Part shown: positions 18,173 to 25,705 of the stretch, in pieces | Layout: the number at the start of each line of letters is the position of its first letter | Position numbering within the stretch: the first letter of the stretch is position 1 | Notes under the pieces: generated by a model | Told to the model about the DNA's origin: nothing | Databases searched by the model: none | Seen by the model: the letters and a program-made list of their open reading frames with translations, nothing else | Translations under genes and position numbers: made by a program | From: Gammaproteobacteria bacterium | GTDB taxonomy: Bacteria; Pseudomonadota; Gammaproteobacteria; SZUA-229 | Direction: 5' to 3' | DNA: 34,133 nucleotides | Assembly (NCBI GenBank): GCA_029882395.1 | Contig: JAOUKT010000036.1 | Location: forward strand, 1 to 34,133

Positions 18173-21025
18173 ATGAGGTTTTCGATTGTTCATAAACTTA
18201 GTCTGACAACAATATTTTTAGTGCTGCTGAGTGCCGGTGTTATTGGCGGGCTGTTTTATACTAAAACAACGGAGATATTGGTGGAGCACACACTGCATGA
18301 TATCGCCGTAAAAATCAGAATAGCAGGCAATCAATTACAAAGTTACATTAAATCACAAAAGAGCGATACCCTGGTACTGGCCAGTACGCCGCCAATACAG
18401 GGCCTGTTACGAGCACAGGGCAATAATGGTTTTGACAAAGAGGGCATGTCAACATCGCAGCAGTGGATAAAAAGAATGAGTTCATTCTTTGTTACCATTC
18501 TTGAAAGCAAACCGGCTTACCTGAAAATACGCTACATCGACAAGGCTGGTCAGGAACTGGTTGTCGTGGAGCGTGACAACAACAAAACTGTTATTGTCAG
18601 CAAAGAGCGGCGACAAAACAAATTACATCGTGACTATGTTAAAGATGCACTCAAGCTTTACGGCGGTCAGGTGTATCTGTCAGAGATAAACCTTAACCGT
18701 GAATACGGCAAGATCAGCATTCCGCATCAGGAAGTACTGCGTACAGCGACACCTGTCTATAATGAAAAAAATGGCGAAGTGTCCGGTCTGATCATTATTA
18801 CAGCCGAGGTAGGTAAAGCATTGCGGACCATACAGGCTGATATCCAGGATCTGGGCAGTGAAATTTATATTGTCAATGATCGTGGTGGTTATTTATTGCA
18901 CAGTAGCAGTGATAAAAGCTATGGTTTTGATCTCGGCAAGCGCTACCGTATTCAGGAAGATATTCCCCGGCTTGCGAAACTGTTTCTTCCTGACAGTCGC
19001 CAGTACAATATGATTCTGAGGCTGGAAGATACAGACAACAAAAAGGTTGTGAATTTTACCAGAATACAATTTGACCCCTCCAGTCCGCAACGCTTCATTG
19101 CCGTTATCCTGACTCAAGATTATTCTGATATTATCGCAGCGCACGCCAAAGTGCTGGCAGAGATGAACGGGTGGGCTATTTTTCTAGCCCTGGTGGTTAC
19201 CGCTATAGCGATAATTTTGTCTATACGCATCTCCCGGCCCATAAAACAAATGACCCGCGCAGTTGACGAATTTACTCACCAGAAAGTCATAACAAGCTCG
19301 CTGCCAGTCAGCCTGACGGATGAAGTAGGGGCTTTGGCGCGTTCATTCCAGACCATGATTCACCAGGTTGAAGAGTCACAATCAAACCTTGTAGCCCTTA
19401 ACGACAAACTGGAATTGCTGGTTAATGATCGCACACATTCACTCGAGCTCAGTGAGTCAAAGCAGCGCACAATCCTTAAGGCGATTGCCGACGCCATCAT
19501 CACCATAAACGAGCATGGACTGATTGAAACATTTAACCCGGCGGCTGAAAATATATTCGGTTATTTATCCCAAGAGGTGTTAGGAAAAAATGTCGCAATG
19601 CTTCTGCAGGAGAATGAACAACAAAAAAGTGATCATTTATCTGTTGATTCAAGCTTGTCTGTCACGCAAGTCATTAACAAGACCCGGTACCTGAATGGCA
19701 AACACAAAAACGCTTCCTTGTTTCCGCTGGAATTAAATGTGACACCCGTGCAAAGTGCCAGCAGCCTGGGATTCGTCGGCATTTTTCGCGATATAACCGA
19801 ACGCAGAAAAGCTGAAGATACACTCATCAATGCCCGTGAAGAAGCAGAGCAGGCTAATCTTGCAAAATCACAGTTTCTCTCCAGCATGAGTCACGAACTG
19901 CGCACACCAATGAATGCAATCATCGGTTTTAGTCAGCTGCTCAAAATGGATGAGATCATGCCATTAAGTGATTTACAAAGTGAAAATGTTGATGAAATTC
20001 TTAAGGCCAGCGAGCATTTGCTGCAGCTGATTAATGAAGTTCTCGATCTCTCCCGGGTTGAATCGGGTCGTATTGATCTATCAATTGAAACTGTGGTGTT
20101 AGCCGACGTCATTTCAGAGTCGCTCCGGCTTGTAAAGCCGCTGGCAGAAAACCGCGGTATCAATATCAGTCTGCATCATAGTGGAACTGAAACGACTATC
20201 AGTAAATTGTCACAGTACGGCGATGCTGTTTGCGCAGATCGCACCCGGCTGATTCAGGTTTTTCTGAACCTGTTAACCAATGCGGTGAAATACAACAAAG
20301 AAAATGGAACGATTGTAATCAGCTATGAAAAATTAAAAAACCAGCGCACCCGAGTCAATTTTACCGACAGCGGCACCGGGCTGACAACAGAAGAACAGGC
20401 GCAGCTATTTATCGCCTTTAATCGTCTTGGTAAAAATCAGGCTGAAGTTGAGGGCACAGGCATTGGCCTTGTTATTACAAAAAAGATAATCGAGCTAATG
20501 CATGGCGATATCGGAGTCAGCAGCAAGGCAGGAGAGGGCAGTACATTTTGGATCGAGTTGCCCACCGATACACTGCATTCAGAACTGCATGTTGTACCGC
20601 TAATAGACGAGCTGAAATCTCACCCGCCACACGAAAAAGCCGAGGGCGAATATACAGTGCTGTATATTGAGGATAACCCGGCCAATTTGCGGCTGATTAG
20701 TCAGCTGTTCTCGAAGCGGAAAAATATCCACATGTTGAGTGCGCATGAGCCCGTGCTGGGGCTGGACCTTGTGGCTGAGCACGGGCCAGACCTGATTTTG
20801 CTGGATATTAATCTGCCCGGTATGGACGGCTTTGAAGTCTTGAGTAAATTAAAACAAAAACAAGCGTCATGCAATACCCCCGTGATTGCCGTTAGCGCAA
20901 ACGCAATGCCAAAAGATATTAAAAGAGGCCTGGATGCCGGCTTTGATGAGTACATTACAAAGCCGATTGATGTGCGGGAGTTAATCAGCAAGGTTGAGCT
21001 GATGCTCAATGAAGTTAAAAAATAA
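18173..21025 (+). CDS. Hybrid histidine kinase: Cache-like sensor, HAMP, PAS, HisKA, HATPase, receiver
   Basis: Membrane sensor kinase of 950 residues. Membrane helix 1 is about 10-29 and helix 2 about 333-352. Between them lies a roughly 300-residue extracytoplasmic domain with Cache-type features (LKIRYIDKAGQELVVVER, YIVNDRGGYLLHSS). HAMP follows (about 350-405), then a coiled coil and a PAS domain (about 428-545, ending FRDITERRKAE). HisKA contains the phospho-acceptor His574 in SMSHELRTPMN. HATPase has the N box LNLLTNAVKYN, TDSGTGLT and GTGIGLVI. A C-terminal receiver (about 827-945) has IEDN, acceptor Asp878 in LLDINLPGMDG, and Lys in ITKPID. There is no phosphotransfer domain and no response regulator with an output domain nearby, so the downstream partner is unknown. 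It is probably co-transcribed with the upstream binding protein. Confidence 0.93.
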   Translation: MRFSIVHKLSLTTIFLVLLSAGVIGGLFYTKTTEILVEHTLHDIAVKIRIAGNQLQSYIKSQKSDTLVLASTPPIQGLLRAQGNNGFDKEGMSTSQQWIKRMSSFFVTILESKPAYLKIRYIDKAGQELVVVERDNNKTVIVSKERRQNKLHRDYVKDALKLYGGQVYLSEINLNREYGKISIPHQEVLRTATPVYNEKNGEVSGLIIITAEVGKALRTIQADIQDLGSEIYIVNDRGGYLLHSSSDKSYGFDLGKRYRIQEDIPRLAKLFLPDSRQYNMILRLEDTDNKKVVNFTRIQFDPSSPQRFIAVILTQDYSDIIAAHAKVLAEMNGWAIFLALVVTAIAIILSIRISRPIKQMTRAVDEFTHQKVITSSLPVSLTDEVGALARSFQTMIHQVEESQSNLVALNDKLELLVNDRTHSLELSESKQRTILKAIADAIITINEHGLIETFNPAAENIFGYLSQEVLGKNVAMLLQENEQQKSDHLSVDSSLSVTQVINKTRYLNGKHKNASLFPLELNVTPVQSASSLGFVGIFRDITERRKAEDTLINAREEAEQANLAKSQFLSSMSHELRTPMNAIIGFSQLLKMDEIMPLSDLQSENVDEILKASEHLLQLINEVLDLSRVESGRIDLSIETVVLADVISESLRLVKPLAENRGINISLHHSGTETTISKLSQYGDAVCADRTRLIQVFLNLLTNAVKYNKENGTIVISYEKLKNQRTRVNFTDSGTGLTTEEQAQLFIAFNRLGKNQAEVEGTGIGLVITKKIIELMHGDIGVSSKAGEGSTFWIELPTDTLHSELHVVPLIDELKSHPPHEKAEGEYTVLYIEDNPANLRLISQLFSKRKNIHMLSAHEPVLGLDLVAEHGPDLILLDINLPGMDGFEVLSKLKQKQASCNTPVIAVSANAMPKDIKRGLDAGFDEYITKPIDVRELISKVELMLNEVKK

Positions 21026-21056
21026 AACAACAAGGGCTTGTATTCATGTTTTATTT
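21020..21056 (+). terminator. Terminator-like hairpin overlapping the kinase stop codon
   Basis: AAATAAAACA (21020-21029) pairs exactly with TGTTTTATTT (21047-21056). Inside, ACAAG and CTTGT can form a second small stem. The 3' arm is T-rich. It sits between the convergent kinase and cnoX genes and could stop transcripts from both sides. The stem is AT-rich, so strength is uncertain. Confidence 0.55.
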
Positions 21057-21182
21057 CTGAAGCCGTCTTGTCGTTATTATTGTTGCTGCAGTATGTGCCA
21101 GCATTAATACAACAGAAATATATAATTGAACAAAATTCAGGCTCAGCTACCTGCTGTTGAATGCTTGGTTGTCAGCTTTCAT

Positions 21183-22055
21183 TTAACTTGTTGAGCTGCC
21201 AAGCCGGCGGCGTGCTTCTTGAGAAATAGCGGGCTCGTTGGAAGCCAGCATATTGCTCAGATTGATAATCATCTCTTTTACAGCGCCGTCTTTACTTTCA
21301 GGGTTCTGATCAAACAGTGTAAACAGCGTGTTCATAGCCTCTGTGTAATGGTGCTCAGCAACTAAACAAATGGCTAAATCAAAGCCGGCATCGTCATCAT
21401 CCGGGTTTTGCACCAATCTCGCCTGCAGTGATTCTTTGCCATCTGTTTTAGTTGCGAGGTCTTTAAAGGTTAATTGTCCGAGCAGGGTCTTGCCCATTTC
21501 ACTCTCGCGGTCAGTTTCTGGTAACCGGTTAAATAAGCTTTTAGCCTGTTCCAGTTCATTGATATCAAGAAATATCTGTACCATATCCATGGCAAGGCGC
21601 GTATTTTTCGGATCTTGTTGAATAGCTGTCGTCAAAAGCGTAATCGCCTCAATGGTCTCACCTTGCAGGTGTTTTTGGCGGGCCAGCTCCCTGGTCTCAT
21701 CAGACTGACGGAAAATGCCATAGGCTTTAAGCAGCTCTTTCAATTCGTTTTCTTGTAAAAGACCCTCTTCGGTGCGAACAACCTCACCATCTTTAAAGAC
21801 TTTAATAGTGGGCACATTTTCTACGCTGTACTCTTTCATCAGCTCTGGCTGTTCATCCACATCAACCTTGGCAAAAACGAACTGGCCGCTAAATTCTTTT
21901 GCCAGTTTTGACAGCGTGTCTTCCATTTGTATGCAGGGGCCAGACCAGACGCCCATAAACTCAACCAGCACGGGTAATTTATGGGAGTTAAGAACAACCG
22001 ATGTATTAAAGTTATTCTTAGAAACTTCAAAAATTAATGTTTCGTGATCTGACAT
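21183..22055 (-). CDS. cnoX: CnoX (YbbN)-type chaperedoxin: thioredoxin domain plus TPR
   Basis: Holdase that protects unfolded proteins from oxidation and passes them to GroEL and DnaK. From ATG 22055 it has 290 residues. The thioredoxin domain covers about 1-112; its active-site motif is WSGPC (37-41), so the first cysteine is replaced by Ser38 while Cys41 remains. The E. coli protein likewise keeps only the second cysteine, so redox reduction is probably absent or altered. TPR-like repeats fill about 118-265 (EAITLLTTAIQQDPKNTRLAMDMVQIFL, AGFDLAICLVAEHHYTEAM). An in-frame TTG at 22064 is too close to the CAGAGG ribosome binding site, so ATG 22055 is chosen. The gene runs in the same direction as cbbR, 120 bases downstream of it. 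RuBisCO folding depends on GroEL, so the location next to the cbb genes may be meaningful. Confidence 0.92.
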   Translation of the reverse strand: MSDHETLIFEVSKNNFNTSVVLNSHKLPVLVEFMGVWSGPCIQMEDTLSKLAKEFSGQFVFAKVDVDEQPELMKEYSVENVPTIKVFKDGEVVRTEEGLLQENELKELLKAYGIFRQSDETRELARQKHLQGETIEAITLLTTAIQQDPKNTRLAMDMVQIFLDINELEQAKSLFNRLPETDRESEMGKTLLGQLTFKDLATKTDGKESLQARLVQNPDDDDAGFDLAICLVAEHHYTEAMNTLFTLFDQNPESKDGAVKEMIINLSNMLASNEPAISQEARRRLGSSTS

Positions 22056-22084
22056 GGAAAACAACCTCTGATATAAAGAAATGT

Positions 22085-22153
22085 GATTATAGTTGAATAA
22101 AGACCGGTCTATAAACTGGAATTGTATTTAAAGCGATATGCTGGGTCAGCAAA
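22085..22153 (-). repeat. Copy A of a two-part upstream element (cnoX side)
   Basis: Read on the plus strand: GATTATAGTT (22085-22094), then ATGCTGGGTCAGCAAA (22138-22153). The second block contains a perfect inverted repeat TGCTG-GGT-CAGCA. The same two blocks recur in the same order at 23161-23223. Here the first block is the cnoX -10 region and the second lies about 50 bases further upstream, just past the cbbR stop codon. Confidence 0.7.
22086..22115 (-). promoter_or_regulatory. cnoX promoter
   Basis: On the minus strand, TATAAT (22091-22086) is a consensus -10; TTTATA (22115-22110) is a 4/6 -35 with an 18-base spacer. Predicted start near 22079, 24 bases before the ATG. The spacer contains a perfect 10-base palindrome, AGACCGGTCT (22101-22110). 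Confidence 0.45.
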
Positions 22154-22175
22154 AGCCTGATATGGTGATATTATT

Positions 22176-23090
22176 CTATTCCTCATATTCCTCACCCAGT
22201 ATTTGGTGGCTTTCTTTAAGAATAAAGTCGAGGAATGTTCTGCCTACTAATGACAGTTTACGTCCTTTCAGGTGGACAACGTACCACCTTCGTTTCAAAG
22301 GAAAGCCCTGGACATCAAGTATGGTTAATTTGTTGACCTCGAGTTCCAGTTGCACGCTGTGCACCGATAATGCCGTGATGCCCAAGCCAGCCATGACCGC
22401 CTGTTTGAGGGCTTCACTGCTGCCTAGTTCCATATAAGGCTCAATTTTGAGCCCGTGTTCTTCTAATAATTTGTCAAATACGTAACGGGTACCGGAACCA
22501 ATTTCACGATTGAGAAAACGGTGATTGGTCAGCTCTTCGATAGCGATATTCTTTTTATTGGCCAGCGGATGGTCAGCCGGTGCGACAATGCCTATAATGT
22601 TATTTAAGAACGGATACGCCTCTAAATGATCATCCTCGGGGACTTGTCCCATAATCACAAAGTCATCTTCATTGTTCATTAAACGATCAAGAATGCGTGC
22701 GCGGTTAGTAAATTTTAACTTGGGTTCAACTTCGGGGTATAGTTGCAGGAATGAGCCTAATAAATTCGGCAGGAAGTATTTGGCAGTGGTCACGACGGAA
22801 ACCTGCAGGCTGCCTTTAATCGAGCCTTCTAATTCATCAATGGCGATCTTTAATTCCTTGACCCTTGTAAGGATATCGACACTGGCGGCATACATTTCTT
22901 TGCCTGCCGGGGTCAGAAATATCTTCTTACCAACCTGTTCAAACAGGCCTAAACCTGCCTGTTCCTCAAGCCGCTTAATCTGAATGGAAACAGCGGGTTG
23001 TGTAAGAAAAAGCTCTTCAGCCGCTCGGGTGTAGCTGCTCAGGCGGGAGACCGCTTCAAACAGCTTTAATTGTTGCAATGTAAGGTGCAT
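22176..23090 (-). CDS. cbbR: LysR-family regulator CbbR
   Basis: Transcription factor expected to control the divergent cbbL operon in response to Calvin-cycle metabolites. It has 304 residues. The N-terminal winged helix-turn-helix (about 1-62) reads LQQLKLFEAVSRLSSYTRAAEELFLTQPAVSIQIKRLE; the LysR substrate-binding domain follows (about 90-295) with NREIGSGTRYVFDKLLEEHG and GSSEALKQAVMAGLGITALS, typical of CbbR/RbcR proteins. The ATG lies 198 bases from the cbbL start, with a shared AT-rich control region between. Identification as CbbR rests both on these motifs and on the divergent position. Confidence 0.92.
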   Translation of the reverse strand: MHLTLQQLKLFEAVSRLSSYTRAAEELFLTQPAVSIQIKRLEEQAGLGLFEQVGKKIFLTPAGKEMYAASVDILTRVKELKIAIDELEGSIKGSLQVSVVTTAKYFLPNLLGSFLQLYPEVEPKLKFTNRARILDRLMNNEDDFVIMGQVPEDDHLEAYPFLNNIIGIVAPADHPLANKKNIAIEELTNHRFLNREIGSGTRYVFDKLLEEHGLKIEPYMELGSSEALKQAVMAGLGITALSVHSVQLELEVNKLTILDVQGFPLKRRWYVVHLKGRKLSLVGRTFLDFILKESHQILGEEYEE

Positions 23091-23103
23091 ATATATATAA
23101 CCA

Positions 23104-23155
23104 TAAACAAAAGTAAATGTAATTTATAACAAAAACTAATTTTTATAAATAGTAA
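23104..23155 (+). promoter_or_regulatory. Candidate CbbR binding sites between cbbR and cbbL
   Basis: Two matches to the LysR/CbbR pattern TNA-N7-TNA lie 39 bases apart: TAA-N7-TAA (23104-23116) and TTA-N7-TAA (23143-23155). A perfect short palindrome TAAAT-GTA-ATTTA (23114-23126) overlaps the first. The region is very AT-rich, so single matches carry little weight; position between divergent cbbR and cbbL is the stronger argument. Confidence 0.45.
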
Positions 23156-23160
23156 ATCGC

Positions 23161-23223
23161 GATTATAGTTCGTCCACGTTAAGAAATTGACGAATCCCAG
23201 GGGTTTTATGCTGGGTCAACAAA
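23161..23223 (-). repeat. Copy B of the two-part upstream element, with cbbR -10 box
   Basis: GATTATAGTT (23161-23170) and ATGCTGGGTCAACAAA (23208-23223), the second differing from copy A by one base in 16. On the minus strand the first block reads AACTATAATC, giving a consensus TATAAT (23167-23162) for cbbR, whose ATG is at 23090. No good -35 is visible. On the plus strand the element forms part of the cbbL leader or promoter. Confidence 0.65.
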
Positions 23224-23236
23224 CAAGTTTTTTTGG

Positions 23237-23258
23237 GGTGTTAGGTCTTTCTAGCACC
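23237..23258 (+). other. Stem-loop in the cbbL leader
   Basis: GGTGTTAG (23237-23244) pairs with CTAGCACC (23251-23258), 8 base pairs including one G-U, loop GTCTTT. It ends 17 bases before the GAGGA ribosome binding site of cbbL and is not followed by a T run, so it looks like a 5' mRNA stabiliser rather than a terminator. Confidence 0.5.
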
Positions 23259-23288
23259 ACGAACAAAGCACAATAGAGGATGCTAGAA

Positions 23289-24707
23289 ATGGCTAAAACT
23301 TATAGCGCAGGTGTTAAAGAATACCGCGAAACGTATTGGATGCCTGAATACACTCCATTAGATACTGATTTATTGGCTTGTTTCAAAATCACTCCACAAG
23401 AAGGTGTACCACGTGAAGAAGTAGCTGCTGCGGTTGCTGCTGAATCATCTACTGGTACTTGGACTACTGTATGGACTGATTTATTAACTGACCTTGATCA
23501 CTACAAAGGCCGTGCATACGCGATCGAAGATGTACCAGGTGATGACACTTGTTTCTACGCTTTCGTAGCTTACCCAATCGATTTATTCGAAGAAGGTTCA
23601 GTTGTAAACGTACTGACTTCTTTAGTTGGTAACGTATTCGGCTTTAAAGCACTGCGTGCACTGCGTTTAGAAGATATCCGTTTCCCAATCGCTTACGTTA
23701 TGACTTGTAATGGACCACCACAAGGTATCCAGGTTGAGCGTGACTTATTAAACAAATACGGTCGTCCTCTTCTGGGTTGTACTATCAAGCCTAAGCTTGG
23801 TCTTTCAGCTAAGAACTACGGTCGTGCATGTTACGAAGGTCTTCGTGGCGGTCTTGACTTCACAAAAGATGACGAGAACGTTAACTCACAGCCATTCATG
23901 CGTTGGAGACACCGTTTTGACTTCGTAATGGAAGCTATCCATAAAGCAGAAGCTGAGACTGGTGAGCGTAAAGGTCACTACCTGAACGTTACAGCTCCTA
24001 CTTCTGATGAAATGATGAAACGTGCTGAATACGCTAAAGAAATTGGCGCACCTATCATCATGCATGACTACTTAACTGGTGGTTTATCAGCGAATACTCA
24101 ATTGGCACAATGGTGTCAAGATAACGGTATGTTGTTACACATTCACCGTGCAATGCACGCTGTACTTGATCGTAACCCGCACCACGGTATCCACTTCCGC
24201 GTATTAACTAAAGTATTACGTCTGTCTGGTGGTGATCACCTGCATTCAGGTACTGTTGTTGGTAAACTGGAAGGCGATCGTGACGCTACTCTGGGTTGGA
24301 TCGACATCATGCGTGATTCATACATCAAAGAAGATCGTTCACGCGGTATCTTCTTCGACCAGGATTGGGGCGCGATGCCTGGTGTTATCCCGGTTGCTTC
24401 TGGTGGTATCCACGTATGGCACATGCCAGCATTAGTTAACATCTTTGGTGATGATTCTTGCCTGCAGTTCGGTGGTGGTACATTAGGTCACCCATGGGGT
24501 AATGCTGCAGGCGCTGCTGCAAACCGTGTTGCGGTTGAAGCATGTGTTGAAGCACGTAACGCTGGTGTTGAGATTGAGAAAGAAGGTAAAGACGTTCTTA
24601 CTAAAGCAGCTAAGAGCAGTCCTGAGCTTAAAATCGCAATGGAAACTTGGAAAGAAATCAAATTCGAGTTTGATACGGTTGATAAAATCGACGCTGCTCA
24701 TAAATAA
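23289..24707 (+). CDS. cbbL: RuBisCO large subunit, form IA
   Basis: Carboxylates ribulose 1,5-bisphosphate in the Calvin cycle, as an L8S8 enzyme with CbbS. From ATG 23289 it has 472 residues; the GAGGA at 23276-23280, 8 bases away, selects this start over an ATG at 23280 that overlaps it. Active-site residues are intact: catalytic Lys167 in [11 protein letters not shown], carbamylated Lys193 with Asp195 and Glu196 in [22 protein letters not shown] and loop 6 VGKLEGDR. The start [17 protein letters not shown] and the cbbQ-cbbO context fit form IA of the non-carboxysomal type; no carboxysome gene is in the window. Codon choice is strongly biased (ggt, gct, gta, cgt), unlike the neighbouring genes, as expected for a very highly expressed gene. 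Confidence 0.98.
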   Translation: MAKTYSAGVKEYRETYWMPEYTPLDTDLLACFKITPQEGVPREEVAAAVAAESSTGTWTTVWTDLLTDLDHYKGRAYAIEDVPGDDTCFYAFVAYPIDLFEEGSVVNVLTSLVGNVFGFKALRALRLEDIRFPIAYVMTCNGPPQGIQVERDLLNKYGRPLLGCTIKPKLGLSAKNYGRACYEGLRGGLDFTKDDENVNSQPFMRWRHRFDFVMEAIHKAEAETGERKGHYLNVTAPTSDEMMKRAEYAKEIGAPIIMHDYLTGGLSANTQLAQWCQDNGMLLHIHRAMHAVLDRNPHHGIHFRVLTKVLRLSGGDHLHSGTVVGKLEGDRDATLGWIDIMRDSYIKEDRSRGIFFDQDWGAMPGVIPVASGGIHVWHMPALVNIFGDDSCLQFGGGTLGHPWGNAAGAAANRVAVEACVEARNAGVEIEKEGKDVLTKAAKSSPELKIAMETWKEIKFEFDTVDKIDAAHK

Positions 24708-24731
24708 GCAGTTCGACATGAATCATCAAGC

Positions 24732-24758
24732 GCAAGGTGTTGAGCATCAGTACCTTGC
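24732..24758 (+). other. Stem-loop between cbbL and cbbS
   Basis: GCAAGGT (24732-24738) pairs exactly with ACCTTGC (24752-24758) over a 13-base loop that itself contains TGA-GCA-TCA. There is no T run. Likely a 3' stabiliser or processing signal that adjusts the cbbL to cbbS message ratio. Confidence 0.5.
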
Positions 24759-24806
24759 AGCTTAATCAAAAACGAATTTAACTATTTATATATTGGAGTA
24801 AATCAC

Positions 24807-25166
24807 ATGAGTGATGTACAAGATTACGCATCAAGCCTAGGCGATGCAGCGGGAAGCCGTAAATATGAAACTTTTTCTTACTTGCCTGCATTAAGCGTTG
24901 AATCAACTCGCGCTCAGATTCAGTACATTGTAGATAAAGGCTGGAACCCAGGTATTGAACACACTGAGCCAGAAAATGCGATCAGCAACTACTGGTACAT
25001 GTGGAAATTACCAATGTTTGGTGAAACTGACGTTGATGCTATCCTGGCTGAAATTGAGAATTGTCACAAAGCACATCCGAAGAACCATGTTCGTTTGTTG
25101 GGCTTTGATAACTTCGCTCAATCTGCTGGTACTGCAATGGTTGTTCACCGCGGCGTTTCTGTTTAA
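24807..25166 (+). CDS. cbbS: RuBisCO small subunit, form IA
   Basis: Small subunit that caps the CbbL octamer. It has 119 residues: [23 protein letters not shown], then [38 protein letters not shown] and [22 protein letters not shown] are all family landmarks. The start has GGAG (24795-24798) eight bases upstream. It lies 99 bases after cbbL with a stem-loop in the gap and is followed by a strong terminator, making cbbL-cbbS the main transcript. It shares the high-expression codon bias of cbbL. Confidence 0.98.
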   Translation: MSDVQDYASSLGDAAGSRKYETFSYLPALSVESTRAQIQYIVDKGWNPGIEHTEPENAISNYWYMWKLPMFGETDVDAILAEIENCHKAHPKNHVRLLGFDNFAQSAGTAMVVHRGVSV

Positions 25167-25198
25167 GAGCGACAAGGTAATACCTAAGTAAGACTGAG

Positions 25199-25235
25199 AG
25201 CCCCTGTCGGACTGATGTCGGTCAGGGGCTTTTTT
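25199..25235 (+). terminator. Rho-independent terminator after cbbS
   Basis: AGCCCCTG (25199-25206) pairs exactly with CAGGGGCT (25223-25230) and is followed by a run of T to 25235. It separates cbbLS from the accessory cbb genes. Confidence 0.9.
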
Positions 25236-25238
25236 GCC

Positions 25239-25244
25239 TATAAT
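25239..25244 (+). promoter_or_regulatory. Candidate -10 box for the accessory cbb genes
   Basis: A consensus TATAAT begins 4 bases after the cbbS terminator and 38 bases before the next ATG. No good -35 is seen (it would fall inside the terminator hairpin), so the accessory genes may depend on an activator or on read-through. Confidence 0.4.
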
Positions 25245-25276
25245 GCACAAGTTATTAACTACAAAACGAGTTTTAT

Positions 25277-25588
25277 ATGGCACGTCCCGATAAATATGTT
25301 GGAATTCAAAACGAACTCAATGGTGGTATGACCACGATTGGTAAAATTATTCGCGATGCCTGGGTCTTTGGTTTGATTGAAGAAACAGAAACCTGTGAAG
25401 GCTGGAACCTTGCAGGTGTTGATGCCTTACTGGATAAGGTCAACAAAGAATGGGACAAATATGGTTGTCTGGTGAGTCATTTACCGCCGGAACTGCTTGA
25501 GAGACACCAAAGAATTCATGGTAAAGCGATTGAAGATGCGCATGCTGCCGGATGGTCAGGTGAAGCAGAAACCGAAGATGAAAAGTAG
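25277..25588 (+). CDS. Small cbb-linked protein, function unknown
   Basis: A 103-residue, predicted soluble, acidic protein with no signal peptide or membrane span. I do not recognise a named domain. Residues 8-35 (VGIQNELNGGMTTIGKIIRDAWVFGLIEE) suggest a helix-rich region with a Gly-Gly turn; 37-62 contain TCEGWNLAGVDALLDKVNKEW; a middle stretch SHLPPELLERHQRIHGKAIEDAH has three His; the tail is Glu/Asp-rich. Single Cys residues are at 38 and 65. It lies between cbbS and cbbQ, after a terminator and with its own -10 box, and reads in the cbb direction with 117 bases to cbbQ. Context suggests a role with RuBisCO or its CbbQ/CbbO activase; that is inference. Sequence character (no frame damage, normal codons) supports a real gene. 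Confidence 0.8.
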   Translation: MARPDKYVGIQNELNGGMTTIGKIIRDAWVFGLIEETETCEGWNLAGVDALLDKVNKEWDKYGCLVSHLPPELLERHQRIHGKAIEDAHAAGWSGEAETEDEK

Positions 25589-25705
25589 TATGGCTTGATG
25601 ACAGGTCTATTAGATTTGAATTTAAGCGGTGCTGCAAGTTTAGATACAAAGTAGTAAAAATACAAAATATTTTAATCGAGTTAATCGAATTAGAGAGAGT
25701 AGGTT

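Noticed and set aside
23187..23215. TTGACG as a -35 box for cbbL
   Set aside because: No acceptable -10 hexamer at 15-19 bases downstream (the stretch there is G-rich); the real promoter is more likely CbbR-dependent and further upstream.
23280..23288. cbbL start at ATG 23280
   Set aside because: This ATG overlaps the GAGGA ribosome binding site; ATG 23289 is spaced correctly and gives the normal CbbL N-terminus.
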